Notes: a model not told the origin generated them from the letters alone. DNA of 64,000 nucleotides from Kuschelorhynchus macadamiae (GCA_030620095.1 JAUTXW010000352.1:1-64000), one strand, 5' to 3'. Positions 47,923 to 59,789 are shown, counted from the stretch's first letter. A program made the numbers and translations.

Positions 47923-50329
47923 CTAAAAGCATTGCGGTAATGGCTTCTTATCTCACGATCGTAGATAAATAAATCAACATAAAACTGAACTATTATTTTT
48001 TCTCCCAATTAATCGCTTTATTGAAACGCTTATTTTTTTTTTAATATTATAAAAATAAATACTTACTTCAAAATATGTTAAGATAGCCTTTATAATTTCT
48101 TACAAAAGAACGATGTCGAACATAAGATCGAACACTTCACAGTGATTCATTAATGCAACCGAAAAGCCAAACCGGTAAATTTTACAAAAAGACATTTCCC
48201 CTTTCAAAGGATATTTTGCCTTATACTTGTAAGGAATAAATTATTTGCGTTTACGTGTTTTACGTCTTAGAGTCAAATCCTGAGTAAGTAAAGTAAGATG
48301 TTTATAGTTTGCTTTTACCTATTTACTATTGTGTAATATTACACAGGTATTCAGCGGAGCTTAAAACAAAAGGAATGATTTTTAAATGGGAAAATCGGAT
48401 TGTTCTCATTATCTTTATGCTAAAGTTATAAGACGATCCTAAGACTGCTTCTTTCATCAAAGAGCTACAAGACACTGCAATAGCGGAACGTTCTCTTAAG
48501 AGATAAAATAACATAAGCAAAATAATATAATTCAGAATTTATGCAGATATGATTTGCCATAGGGTGCTTATTAAGAGAACAAATGTAATTAGCTTCTCTA
48601 TGGTACAGTAGACTTAGGGTTATATCTATATAGGTAACAATGCTTTTCCCTTTTCTCTTCCACTTCTTTAAACCCTTCTGCTTAAAACCGTTAAAAATCC
48701 TACAAATGCCTAAATAAAATTAAAATTAATAGGCAGTGTCTTTATTAAATGTTCGCCCCCTTTTTACTTTCCTTGTAAAAGGAAAAACTACTTATCCAAT
48801 TTATCTCAAAAATCAAGTATTATGTAGGAACCAACTGCCAAACTTTGGTACAAATCCAAGATGGTGGAATAAAATGGCGACTTACTAAGATATTTAGAAA
48901 TTTACTGGTAGGGATCTATTACAAACCGATGAGACAAATATTTGAGATTTATTTTAGTTTGTTGTCATAAACAATAGTCATAGTCCAGTATTAAATTATG
49001 CATTTATTTTCAGAAATTTGTCATTTATTTGCGTGTTTCTGAGAAAAAGTGCATTCTAATATATATTTTTGAAAAGGTCTGTCTGTTCGCGGCATCTTGT
49101 ATACTAATTCCGAAGGCGGAATTGAGTTCTACGGGAAAAGCTATATAAGAAACAGTTCTACGGGAACTTAAGCAAATTGCCGCAAGTGACTTTACAGTCA
49201 CGAATTATAGTTTGAGAATGAAACGCTTCTATCGTTTTAAGAAATACAGTGTTGAACATATATTTGTTTAAGATTTATAATTTTCATTTTTTCTAAACTG
49301 TATAACGGGGAGTATTCTCATGCAGTTATTGTTTAAATTTAAATAGACGCTTACTATAGGTAATTTTGCTTGTCCTTCCAGTTCTACATTAGGAATTCGG
49401 ATAGCAGGTGTAATAGACCCTTGATGGTTTGTGGTCAGATATAAATATTGGTTTTTAAAACTAATTTTAATAATCACTTTTGTAGAGATTTTTCAAACGT
49501 TAAAAATTTGCGTGGATTAGATTCGGCTCTAAGTCCGACAACACCCAAGCATCTTCTTCAGCTGGTAAGTCGTATCTCACATTTAGTTTATTTAGTTTAG
49601 TTTAGACAAAACGCCTCGTCGAAGGCAGACCTTTGTGTTTTTGAAATAAGTGTTTCCACGTGTTGGATTTAGCCGCTTTATTTCGGGGAGAAGCGTGTGA
49701 CTCAAGCGCTCAATGGTTCAGTCTCCCGCTAGAAAGAAAGCAGACGCTGTGAACGTGTGAGGCCTAGTTGTTCCTGCATTCTATCCCGTTCGTCTGCTGC
49801 AGTTCTACATAGAATATTGGCGTAATGGCCGCCATGTGGCGAGAGTGGGTGGGGTAAGGGGATAGTTTGAAAGAAAAGGTCATCTCGTGAGACCAGTAGT
49901 ACTGTCAAGGGGCATCTAGTGGAAGCCAAGATGCATTAGAAGGGTATATAAAGAAAAACAAATTTAAAGATATTGAAATACACGGGGTGTACCGGGAGCT
50001 TAGAGCTCGCCATCCATACATCCATCGATAATGTCTGCAAATCGGAATAAGGTGTAAATTATCTGGAAGCGCCTATCCAGCTCTGAATAAGCCCCGAACG
50101 AAGGGCAATCTGGCAAATGGACTAGTATTCGCGCCAGTGTTGCCAACGACACGGCAATTGCCGTGCTTTCACGGCTTTTCAACTTAAGGCACCGGCCACG
50201 GCCTTATTCTACTTTCGTGTAGCAGAAACACGACTTTTCTTTATTATTAATTTTAAAAGCTTTGAAATTCTTACATTTCTATCTTTCTTTATTTTAATAT
50301 GCCCTATGTACCGGCTGTCCAATTAATGG
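47923..50329. other. No gene recognised
   Basis: A+T rich at 48.0-49.6 kb. 49.65-50.2 kb is richer in G+C (for example GGCCGCCATGTGGCGAGAG near 49830). No domain can be read in either strand. Confidence 0.4.
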
Positions 50330-51470
50330 TCTCCGGCTATAACACGGTAACCGTTGATTATATAATTATGGGAAAAAATATTTATTTGTAAACCGGCTAA
50401 GAAAAATTGCTGGAAATAATTTTGACGTTCGAAATATGGCCGCTAGGGGAGGCAACACTAACTCAAAAATGGAAATGCCGATTTTCTCTTGAATTTTCCT
50501 AATTAAGATTTGTCGAAAATATAAGCATTGTATTCTTCAGACATTTATGCAACGTTTTGCTATTTACCATTTCATTTAATTTTTACTAATAGCTATAGAA
50601 AGTAGTAATAGAAAGGTCTTTCAAACGTTTATATCTCTGTTTTGGAGGAACCGATTACATTGAACTTGGTGTCTGAAAAAAACTCTTTTTTTGCTCTTCA
50701 CGTAGAGCTGTTAACTATAACGTAATGATTCTATTAGTGCTCACTAGAGGGCGTTTTTTCGTATTTCTTCAAATAATACGGATTTTCTCAAAAAAATCAA
50801 ATAGTAAGATATGACTTTCTTGTCATAATTTAATTTAAGGTTATAAAAGGTATCGAATAGTGAAATAAAAAATCCAGGTCCATATTTAAATTAAAAAACT
50901 GATGATGGTTGCCCGAATCCGAAACGTAGGATTGCAAAACTAACCTCACCAATTTGTAGAGAAAAATGACAATGATGATGTGAAAATTATTTTTCTCTGT
51001 CATAAAAGTTATTTGTTTTTTTTTTAGTTTTTCTAAAATTAAAGGCTTAAATGGAATGGCAGATAAAAATAATTTTCACTTCATTGTCACTTTTTTCTTC
51101 TACAAATTGGTGAGGTCAATTTTTCAATCCGACGTTTCGGATTCGGGCAACCATCATCAACTTTTTAATTTAAATACGTACCTGGATTCTTTACTTCATT
51201 ATTCGATACCTTTTATAACCTTCAATTAAATTATGGGAAAGAAATCATATCATACCATTTGATTTTTTTTGAGAAATCCGTATTATTTGAAGAATTGCGA
51301 AAAAACGTCATCTAGTGACCACTAATAGAATTATTATGGTACAGTTAATAGCTAGACATGAAGAGCAAAAAAGCGCTTTTTTCTGACACCAAGTTCAACG
51401 TAATCGGTTTATCCAAAACAGATATAAACGTTTAAAAGTAAAATAGTTTGACGTTTCCCTATCATTTTAT
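50330..51470. mobile_element. Foldback element 3
   Basis: About 50610-51010 and 51050-51450 are inverted copies. Pairs include TTTATATCTCTG(T) with (A)CAGATATAAACG, the CTAGAGGGCG block with GTCATCTAGTGACC, and (C)TGATGATGGTTGCCC with its complement at 51150. The left arm extends a further 280 bp outward to about 50330. No coding sequence remains. It is the counterpart, in the diverged third unit, of the foldback at 3120-3660. Confidence 0.7.
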
Positions 51471-51479
51471 TATTCAAAA

Positions 51480-51975
51480 AAGGAAAAAAAATACATACGA
51501 AAATACATTAAAAAAATTAATCAGAAAACTTTTGTCTCCCATTTATATGAAACCCGATATAATATTCAAGAGAAGTTAATTCTCCTACAAACTTCTAAGA
51601 CTTTTAGTCTCCGATCGATCATTTTCATGGGTCAGTTCAGTTGTATAACTTGGTATAACACAGAACAACAGAACGTAATTTGAACAAAATTGTTTAATAA
51701 AAAGTGTGCTGACTACATACACAGCAGTTACTCACAGGTCTTTGCAAGACCATTTTAGTATGTTGTTTTTATCTGTTGGTCCGGTTGGTGTGAGCTGATA
51801 ACCTTGTGTAATACATAAATAATGGAGGTTGACTCTAGAACAATAACAAACTCGTAACGGCATTACAATGTATCGTTTTGTAGCTCTTTTTGCTCTATTG
51901 GTCTATAGGGTGTTAGATTTATTTGCAAGAAGTGTGTATTTTCTTCCAATTTGTACTAATAAGCTTTATTAAGTA
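51480..51975 (+). pseudogene. Third copy of the non-LTR RT-thumb fragment, with a 222-bp insertion
   Basis: 51500-51640 matches 4447-4590 (the IKKINQKTFVSHLYETRYNI region), and 51873-51975 matches 4591-4697. They are separated by the insertion at 51647-51868. It then breaks at the insertion of the retroelement at 51976. It shows that the third unit has the same history as the segmental duplication but is older. Confidence 0.75.
51647..51868. mobile_element. 222-bp insertion with 5-bp target duplication (possible solo LTR)
   Basis: The sequence is absent from the two other copies of this locus. It is flanked by TGTAT at 51642-51646 and 51869-51873, once only in the others (CTGTATCG near 4589). 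It begins AACTTGGTATAAC and ends CATTACAA, with an AATAAA inside. A 5-bp duplication and a lack of TIRs suit a small solo LTR, but no full element is at hand to compare. Confidence 0.6.
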
Positions 51976-54311
51976 GGTTAGGTTAGGTTAAAAGTGAGTG
52001 GATCAAATCGACCCTCCACTGCGACTCCGTGGTCTATTGTGGCTCACAGCTATGTTTACACTTTTCCGAGCAACTCTAAGTCCTCAATGAGTCTTATTAT
52101 TGCCTTTGGGGAGGTATTCTTCAAGTCCTCGGGTAGCGGGATATCTCTACCGAAAATAGAGAACCTTATCCTGGCAGCTGCCGGACATTCACATAGCACA
52201 TGTCTGGCTGTCTCGTCATCCTCCATACATAGCCGGCACTCAGATTCGTTTTCAAGCCCCATCCTGTGCATGTGATCTCTTAGACCACAATGGCCAGTGT
52301 ATAGACCTACCGCTGTTTTGAGCTTAATTCTGTTCATATTTAACAGACTTTCTGTTATCCACCTCTTCATAGGATGTGTCTTTGCATGGGACAGGCCTGG
52401 CAGTCCAAGCCATAGCTTTTTCCTCAACCAGGTCCAAAATTGCGCGCTTGGCCGTTTCGTGGGATATTCCTAAAGCTGGTTCAGGTCCCACAAATTTCTT
52501 CTCTGCTCCTTTCTTTGCTAGAAGGTCCGCAGACTCATTTCTCTCCAAATCTGCATGTCCTGGTATCCAAATAAGGGCGATTTTATTGTCGCTCCCCAGG
52601 CCAGCAAGTGCCTTTTGGCAGTTCCCTACTGTTTTGGGTGTACAATGACTCGCTTCAAGTACTTTGAGGGCCGCATGACTATCAGAGAATATTATCGTTT
52701 TATGTGTTCTAACAACACAATCCGATAGCATGGACTTCTGCTTGGAATATTGAGGTGTTATTTCCCAGCCTTACTGACAGATCCACCTCCGGTCTTACCT
52801 CATGTATTCCAGCTCCTACAACTTTATTGATTTTGGAGCCGTCCGTGAAGAGGCACAGCTCTCCTTTAAGTAGATCAGATTTATTCTGATCCCACTCCTC
52901 TCTCCCGGGAAGATCACGGAGTAGGGTTGCTGTGCACTAACAGTTTTTGGTAGCAGGTTCGATGACATTCCCAACATGTAGTGGTTTTTCACAACTTTCA
53001 GCATGTTGAGTGATTCCATATGACTCGTGCTATCCACCATGCTGTTGGTAACATGATGGAGTCTGTATGTTGTCCTCATTGCTTCCCCTTCCACAAATAG
53101 GTGGAGTGGTGGAAGTTTCAAAAGGAGCTCTATGGCCGCTATCGGAGTGGAGCGAATCGCTCCTGTAAATGATAGGCAAGCCTGGCTCTGCAGTCCACTC
53201 AGTTTGGCTTGGGCAACACTTTGTTGTCCTTTGCTCCACCAGGCTACAGAGCCATAGGCCATCATTGGTCTTACGACCGTTAGGTACAGCCAGTATAGCT
53301 GTTTTGGTCTCATACCCCATAAGTTCCCGCAGATTTTACGGCAGGTCCACAGGGATAGTTTATCTTTCTGAACTATTTTATTCAGATGAGCATTCCAGTT
53401 CAGCGTTTTATCCAGGATAATTCCCAAATATTTCACTTCAGCTGAAAATGGTATCACCTCTCCCCTTAAGGAAGGTGGTCGAAGTCTCTCCAGATTAATT
53501 TTCTTTGTGAAGGGGACTAGTACCATTTTTTTAGGGTTGCCTGCAGATCAACCTCCCACAGCCAGCAGATTGACCACCAGTAGTGACTACAGCAAGGTCG
53601 ATAACACTCCTCCCTGTGAACACCCTCTAGCAGCCCTAAAGCTCACTGTCTGAGATGTTGTTATTTTCCTGTTTTCAAGCATTGCCTGTATCCAGCCACA
53701 TATAAGAGGTTCTACCTCTTTTTCAGTAATTCCATCCTAGAGTGATCCAGAAAGGGCACTGTAAATGCTCCCAGGATATCTAAGAATGCAGCAACTGCAA
53801 TCTATTTGTTTTCTACAAGATTGTTGAGAGACAGTTTTGTTGATTTGCCCGTTTGGTAAGCATGCTGATGCTCACTCAGCGGATGTCGCCTAAGAGCCAC
53901 GTCCCTGATGTGCTCAACGAGGATTCTCTCCAGGCTTTTCAACAGAAAGGAGGTTAAGACTTATTGTCTAAGCGAACTTGGTAGATGATCATTTCGACCC
54001 ACTTTAGGTATATATATTACCTTAGTTGCAGACCACCTGGCCGGTATATACTTCCAAGCCAGACTTGCTCTGAATAATCTTGTTATGAAAGGAAGGAGTG
54101 CGTCCAACCCGTTTTGTATCAGGGCTGGAAAGACTCCATCCTCCCCAGGCGATTTGAAGGGCTGAAAGGAATTTACGGCGCATCGGACCGCCCTTACTGT
54201 AATTAGTTTGTTGGCAGTCAGACAATCATCTCTGTGAGGTCGTTTATGTCGACCTACGAAATGGAAAGTTGACCGACTATCCATTATCAGGCTACCTGGG
54301 AAGTGATTTAG
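51976..54311 (-). mobile_element. 5'-truncated non-LTR retrotransposon with RNase H and 11-bp target duplication
   Basis: TTTATTAAGTA stands at 51965-51975 and again at 54312-54322; the empty site (TTTATTGAGTA) is at 4688-4698. Between them lies a minus-strand element of about 2.34 kb. Its 3' end on minus is (TAACC)n, three units, that is TTAGG on plus. The 5' end is truncated at the start of the RT domain. Target duplication plus truncation is the signature of target-primed reverse transcription. Confidence 0.9.
52056..54284 (-). pseudogene. Reverse transcriptase / RNase H polyprotein of the element at 51976-54311
   Basis: Minus strand, several frames. 53961-54284 is the RT start (FKSPGEDGVFPALIQNGLDA). 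About 53800-53940 reads RILVEHIRDVALRRHPLSEH. Near 53610, RAARGCSQGGVLSTLL is the S-x-Q-G box. It then jumps to NPKKMVLVPFTKKINLERL in 52816-53526, so the catalytic Y-A-D-D box is deleted. YLGIILDKTLNWNAHL follows. The RNase H domain shows TDGSK (about 52845), FQAEVHA, IIFSDSHAALKVLE and WIPGHADLERNESADLLAKK, so the D-E-D-D set is visible. The C-terminus (52056-52427) has CRLCMEDDETARHVLCECP, a CCHC-like tail found in RNase-H-bearing R1/I/LOA-type elements. Dead. Confidence 0.8.
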
Positions 54312-54322
54312 TTTATTAAGTA

Positions 54323-54693
54323 ATTTTAAGACTATTATTATTTTTTAAGTGTATACATTTGTATTGAACCTCATAAAGTTATGCCTATATACATGTTATT
54401 TGAGCAAAAACACGTGACGGGTATTTTATACTTAGGTGTTAATTATCTTTGTGTGAAAAAATCTAACCAAATATATGATTTAGTTAAGGTTATACTGTAT
54501 GTATATGTAACATGTATGGAAATAAAACAAATAAATAAATGTATATTTATAATATTCTTCTTTATTCTTTTTTACTGTATGGTTTTTTTAAATAAACGTT
54601 AATAATTAAGTAGTTTTAAATCTCATGACATTGTAATAATAGTTTACCTTAAACCTAATTCTAACTCTGGTGACTTGTAAAAACACATTCTAT
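54323..54693. repeat. Third-unit flank between retroelement and zinc-finger exon
   Basis: Matches about 4699-4920, the 3' flank of the zinc-finger exon, with one insertion of about 130 bp near 54430-54600. No gene. Confidence 0.6.
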
Positions 54694-55195
54694 CTATCTA
54701 TGGTGAATAGTGACATGTCTCTTTAAATATGTTTTCCATTTTGTTTTAAACGGACAGTCTGGACATTGGTGCCATACAATTTCAGCTGGCTTTTTATGTT
54801 GCAATGAATGACTTATTAGGCGACGCTTTGAGCGGTTTTTATAAGAGCACTCGGGACAGTGAAACCACTGAATGTCATTTTTCGGGCGGTGAACAAGGAC
54901 ATGCTTCTTTAGATCTCCTTTCCGAAATGATTTATATGGACAGTCGTGACAGTGGAACCACCGAATGTCATCTCCCTTATGATGAACGATGGAATGATTC
55001 AATAGATTTTCTTTCCGATTTGCTTTATATGAACAGTCTGAACATTGATGCCATACAATTTCATCTGGCTTTTTATGAATTATCGAATGCCTTTTAAAGC
55101 TACGCTTAAAATATGACTGGTAAGGACACTCTGGACACCTGTGCAATTTTGGTTCATTTATTGATTTATGTGAAACCTTCATACGTTTTTCGATC
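54694..55195 (-). CDS. C2H2 zinc-finger terminal exon, copy C (five fingers)
   Basis: Minus-strand exon with the same acceptor layout (AG then GATCG at 55195) and phase as the other copies. It opens IEKRMKVSHKSINEPKLHR. Five C2H2 fingers begin CPECPYQS, CSDCSYKA, CHDCPYKS, CPECSYKN and CPDCPFKT, and it ends HVTIHHR and a stop. Finger-helix residues are almost unchanged from 4921-5419. Most differences fall in the N-terminal linker (RMKVSHKSINEPK against HVKVSQSKNEAK) and outside the helices, as if the fingers were conserved. The frame is open despite three insertions in the surrounding unit. Confidence 0.8.
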
Positions 55196-55443
55196 CTAAA
55201 AAAAAATAACATAAAAAGCTATTACACATAATATAAAAAACCATTTAAAATCAAGAGAAGCAAAATCTTTTAAAACAAAAGGTCAAGATTCAATTTTAAA
55301 TGCATATAAAGATAGAGAATATTGAATGTTGAAAGACTGATGGGTTTTGAATTTCTTTTGTCTTTATGTGAATACTAACTACTAAATAAGTTAATAGTCC
55401 CTTCAAAATAAACGAAATCCAATGCAAATTGATAAGTCTACTG

Positions 55444-57784
55444 TACAGGGTGTCCGGATTTGGTTGCAAAAGCAGGGTATCTCGCTTATTTTTAAAGACA
55501 GAACCTTGCGGTTTTCACGAACCTGAGCTAATTTTTTGTGAAACTCATGAAGCCGTAAACAAAATTTTCATAGCCTTCTTCATTTATGAGATACAGGGCG
55601 AAATAGAAAATTTTGCAATTTGGGACCCCCCTCGTATCTCGGTTATCCTTTAACTTAACGCAAAGGGAAACATTGCTGCTTATGCAGTTTTTTACGCTGG
55701 CTCCAGTGGCGTATCATATTTTTCATTTGAGTTGTTATTTTTTAGATATGACCCAAAGTTGTGTTTTTTTAAATGGGACACCCTGTATATTTGTCCAGAA
55801 ATTGATTTGTCCTTTTAAAAGCTTCTCGAAAATATATAATGTGTCTATTTTAATAAACATCAACAAAAATCCTAATTTTTATAATTATCATCCCAAATTT
55901 TGCAGTAGGCCATGCAAAACGATGACGTGTTCTTTTGTTTTCTTGGGAGCAAATGACATTTCCCAATTTTGTACGCGTATTAAAATATAGCGCTTGTTTT
56001 TTGTATTTATTTATTGTGTAAAAATATATTTGTATTATTATGGAAGAAAACCAAACTTTCGAACATTATGAAAAGTACGATATGTTAGCTTGTTTTATAT
56101 TAAGTAATGAAAATGTTGAAGCGGCTTCTGAGATGTATTTTAACAGGTAAATAGTTAATTTTTAGGTATGTTGAAATACTATTGCTTAATTTTTATTTAG
56201 ATATCCAGAAAGGAGGCAACCTAATATATCCACTTTTTATAGGATAAAAAAGAATTTACTTAATCACGGATCATTTATCAAACCTCGTACGAAAACATAT
56301 AATAAAAAAAATCAGGAAGCTGAGGAAATTACGGTTTTGGCTAATGCAGAAGCTTACCCTACAAACTCTTGTAGGGCCAGTGAAAACAGCATAGGGATTC
56401 CAAAAACTAGAGTTCAAGAAATTCTAAAAAAGCACAAATACCACCCATACAAATTTAGGCTAGTGCAGCACTTACAGCCAGGGGATGCAGAGCGTCGGGA
56501 AGTCTTCTGCAATTGGTTTCGAGAAAGATGCGATATGGTTAGAGATTTTGAAAGGAAGGTTATATGGTCAGACGAAGCACATTTCAGTAATTCTGGTATA
56601 CTCAATAGGCACAATAGTAGATTCTGGCTCCAGGAAAATCAACACCAAATATTTCCCAGAAGACAGCAGGGCAGGTTTGGTCTAAATGTGTCCTGCTTCA
56701 TATTAGGAACACATATAAAATTGTATATATTTGAGGGAAATCTAACAGCCAATCGCTATATAGAAATTTTAGAGGCAGTTATACCTGAATTACTTGACGA
56801 TGTTCCTCTAGCGCAAATTAACGAAATTTATTTTCAACAGGACGGTGCTCCTGCACACAATTCTGGAATGACGAGATTATTTCTGGACAATAATTTTACC
56901 AATCAATGGATCGGAACAAATGACCTATAAGATGGCCCCCTAGGTCCCCAGATTTGTCGATTTTAGATTTCTTTCTATGGGGATATCTGGAAATTCCTAA
57001 TTCCCTAAAACGAATACGAAAATTGTGCGAAGCATGTATAGAACAAAATGGAAATCAGTTTGAACAGTTCTTTTGATTTCCTTGGTTACTGTAGTTCTTA
57101 TACGACAGTTGATTTTTTCTGAAAGGCTTGTTACATAATAATTTATTACTGTTTTGTTCTTGTGTTACATAAATCTAGGTAGGTGGTACTTCTTTAGTGC
57201 GAAATTATCAATACATATTTTGATAAATAGATTTCATTACATATTTATTTTGATTTATTGTTAGGATGTAGATATTGTTAACGACTTTAAATAAAAGGCA
57301 GCATTGTTTTGCATGGCCTACTGCAAAATTTGGGATAATTATAAAAATTAGGATTTTTGTTGTTGTTTATTAAAATAGACCCATACTATTGTATATTTTT
57401 GAGAAGCTTTTAAAAGGACAAATCAATTTCTGGAGAAATATGCAGGGTGTCCCATTTAAGAAAACACAACTTTGGGTCATATCTAAAAAATAACAACTCA
57501 AATGAAAAATATGACTACGCCACTGGATCCAGCGTAAAAAACTGCATAAGCAGCAATTTTTCCCTTTGCGTGAAGTTAAAGGATAATCGAGATACGAGGG
57601 GGTCCCAAAATGCAAAATTTTCTATTTCACCCTGTATCTCATAAACGAAGAAGGCTATGAAAATTTTGTTTACGGCTTCACGAGTTTCACAAAAAATTAG
57701 CTTAGGTTCGTGAAAACCGCAAGGTTCTATCTTTAAAAATAAGCGAGATACCCTGCTTTTGCAACCAAATCCGGACACCCTGTA
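55444..57784 (+). mobile_element. Long-TIR mariner-like element D (2341 bp)
   Basis: It starts TACAGGGTGTCCGGATTTGG and ends CCGGACACCCTGTA. Arms of about 480 bp (to about 55922 and from about 57304) are inverted copies. TA is the target: the flanks GTCTACTG-TA and TA-CATTCTTGAAACGG correspond to an uninterrupted TTTATTG-TA-CATTCTTG at 5659 and 62326. Each arm contains an inner, outward-reversed end (GGGACACCCTGTA at 55775-55787), so that 55444-55787 alone looks like a MITE. Confidence 0.92.
56041..57076 (+). pseudogene. Transposase of element D with a 54-bp intron, frameshifted
   Basis: Exon 1 (56041-56146) encodes MEENQTFEHYEKYDMLACFI and onward to YFN. A 54-bp intron (56147-56200, GTAAAT...TTATTTAG) splits an Arg codon. 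Exon 2 continues YPERRQPNISTFYRIKKNLL. Then come KTRVQEILKKHKYHPYKF, ERKVIWSDEAHFSNSGIL (first Asp), GRFGLNVSC, YFQQDGAPAHNSG (second Asp) and NQWIGTN. A one-base frameshift at about 56918 puts WPPRSPDLSILDFFLWGYLE (third Asp) out of frame. After GYLE a deletion of several tens of codons joins to the tail NGNQFEQFF and TGA at 57074-57076. With the shift allowed for, 41 residues lie between the second and third Asp. Inactive. Confidence 0.85.
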
Positions 57785-57859
57785 CATTCTTGAAACGGAT
57801 TCTTATGTGTTTGTTTTGAGGCGTTGTTTCCAATGCAAGCAAAAAAAGAAATGCTATTT

Positions 57860-59175
57860 GTAGTGCGGTTTTTATCATCAGTAGTCACTAGATGGCGTTT
57901 TTTCGAATTTCTCCAGATAATGCTTATTTTCTCAAAAAAATCCAATGGTATGCTATGACTTATATATCACAATTTATTTGGTAGTTATAACAGGCATTGA
58001 ATAATGCAATAAAAAATCCAGTTCTGCATTTAAATTAAGAAAGTTGATGATGCTTTCTCGAATCCGAAACGTGGGATTGGAAAATTACCCTTGCCGTTTT
58101 GTAGAGAAGAAAAAATTACAATGGCAAAGGCGAAATTATTTTCAGCTCCCTTTCACTTAATCCTAAAATTTTAGAAAAACCAAAAAACTGAAAAAAGCAA
58201 GGCTCCAATAGAATCTTTAGTAATCTTGTATAACTGTAAAGAACAAAATTCAACAAAGGAACAAAGCAAAAAAACACTAAAACTCAGTCTCATAATCACA
58301 TAAGCTACGCTATAAAATCGCTAAAGCTAGGGCGGGACAGAACTCGGTTTGGGCAAAAAGATTAAACCGAGTTCTGCCTTGCTTCAATAAAACAGCAAAA
58401 TTAACTAACAACTAACAAATATACTTAAAACTACTTTCGCAGATGGTCAAAATGCCGGCCGTCATTGTATATACAAAGGTGTAATCTTTCCTGTGTCGAT
58501 TAAACTGCAACCTCCACTACTGCTATAGAGATACTTTGAATGGTAGTTTTAATACGGTCCACCATATCGTTCCTTGTAGTAGGGCGAGTCGCATATACTA
58601 AATCTTTTTACCTTAATTAGTTTTCAGTAATTTTAAATATATTTGTTATTAGTTATTATTAGTGTTTAGTTCATTTCGTCGTTTTTTTTTGTTGTTTTAC
58701 TGAAGCAAGGTACAACTCGGTTTAATCTTTTTGCCCTAACCGTATCCTGTCCCGGCCTAGCTTTAATTATTTTATTGCGAAGCTTATGAGATTATAAAAC
58801 TGTGTTTTAGTATTTTTTGTTTTGTTCCTTAGAGTTATGATTCAAGATAACTAAAGTTTCTATTGGAGCCTTGTTTTTTTTTCAGTTAAAAAAATATTAG
58901 GATTAATTTAAATGAGAGATGAAAATAATTTCCACCTTGCCATTCACTTTTTCTCTTCTACAATATGGCCAATTTTCCACTCCGACGTTTACGGATCCGA
59001 GATACCTTCATCGACTTTCTTAATTTAAATGCGAACCTGAATTTTTTATTTAACTATTCAATGCCCTTCATAACTACCAAATAAGTTGTGATATAAAAGT
59101 CATAGCGAACCATTTAATTTTTTTGAGAAAAGCAGCATTATTTGCAGAATTCCGCAACAGCGCCATCTAGTGACC
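57860..59175. mobile_element. Foldback element 1, copy 2 (with transposase C-terminal remnant)
   Basis: Counterpart of 1265-2510. It keeps about 73 bp at 57890-57960 that copy 1 lost (CACTAGATGGCGTTTT...), which is the outer part of the left arm and pairs with 59150-59175. The loop, about 58440-58610, carries the same minus-strand transposase tail. Confidence 0.75.
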
Positions 59176-59789
59176 ATTAAAAAAGTTATTACGGTACAGT
59201 TTATGGCTCCCCGAGTAGAGCAAAAAAAGCACCTTTTTTCGCATTAAGTTGAATAAAATTGGTGCATCCAGAACAGAGCTATCAACATTTGAAAGAAAAA
59301 ATGTTTAGCCTTCCACTTTATGAAAGTAGACAAAAATGGCCTGAAGCAAAAAGTGCATAATTGGATGAAGAATACAATGCTTATATTTTCACAATACCTC
59401 AATTATGAAAATTTAAGAGAAAATTGGCATTTACACTTTTGTGTTGATGTTACGCCCCCTAGCGGCCAACTTTACTTATAAATATGTTGTTATTTAACGT
59501 CTGTCATGTCATGTCGAAAAATATTTATGGCTAAATTGGCCAAAAAGTAGCTGGAAACTATTTTTAATATCAAAAAATGGCCGCTAGGGGGCGTAACAGC
59601 AACTCAAAAATGGAAATGCCAATTTTACCTTGAATTTTACTAATTAAGGTTTGTCGAAAATATAAGCCTTGTATTCTTCAGACAATTAAGCAACTTTTTG
59701 CTATTTATCTTTTTTTTTATTTTCAATAGTAAAGTGGTGGGGGAAGGTCAAACTTTTATATTTTTGCTTTGGATTTACATTCAACTTGG

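Noticed and set aside
50901..50940. Functional hammerhead in the foldback arm (CTGATGA...GAAACGT)
   Set aside because: The bases between the core boxes do not make a proper stem II, and stem I does not pair; kept only as a motif observation.
51976..51990. Telomeric repeat array
   Set aside because: Only about three TTAGG units, attached to the 3' end of a retroelement; not a telomere.
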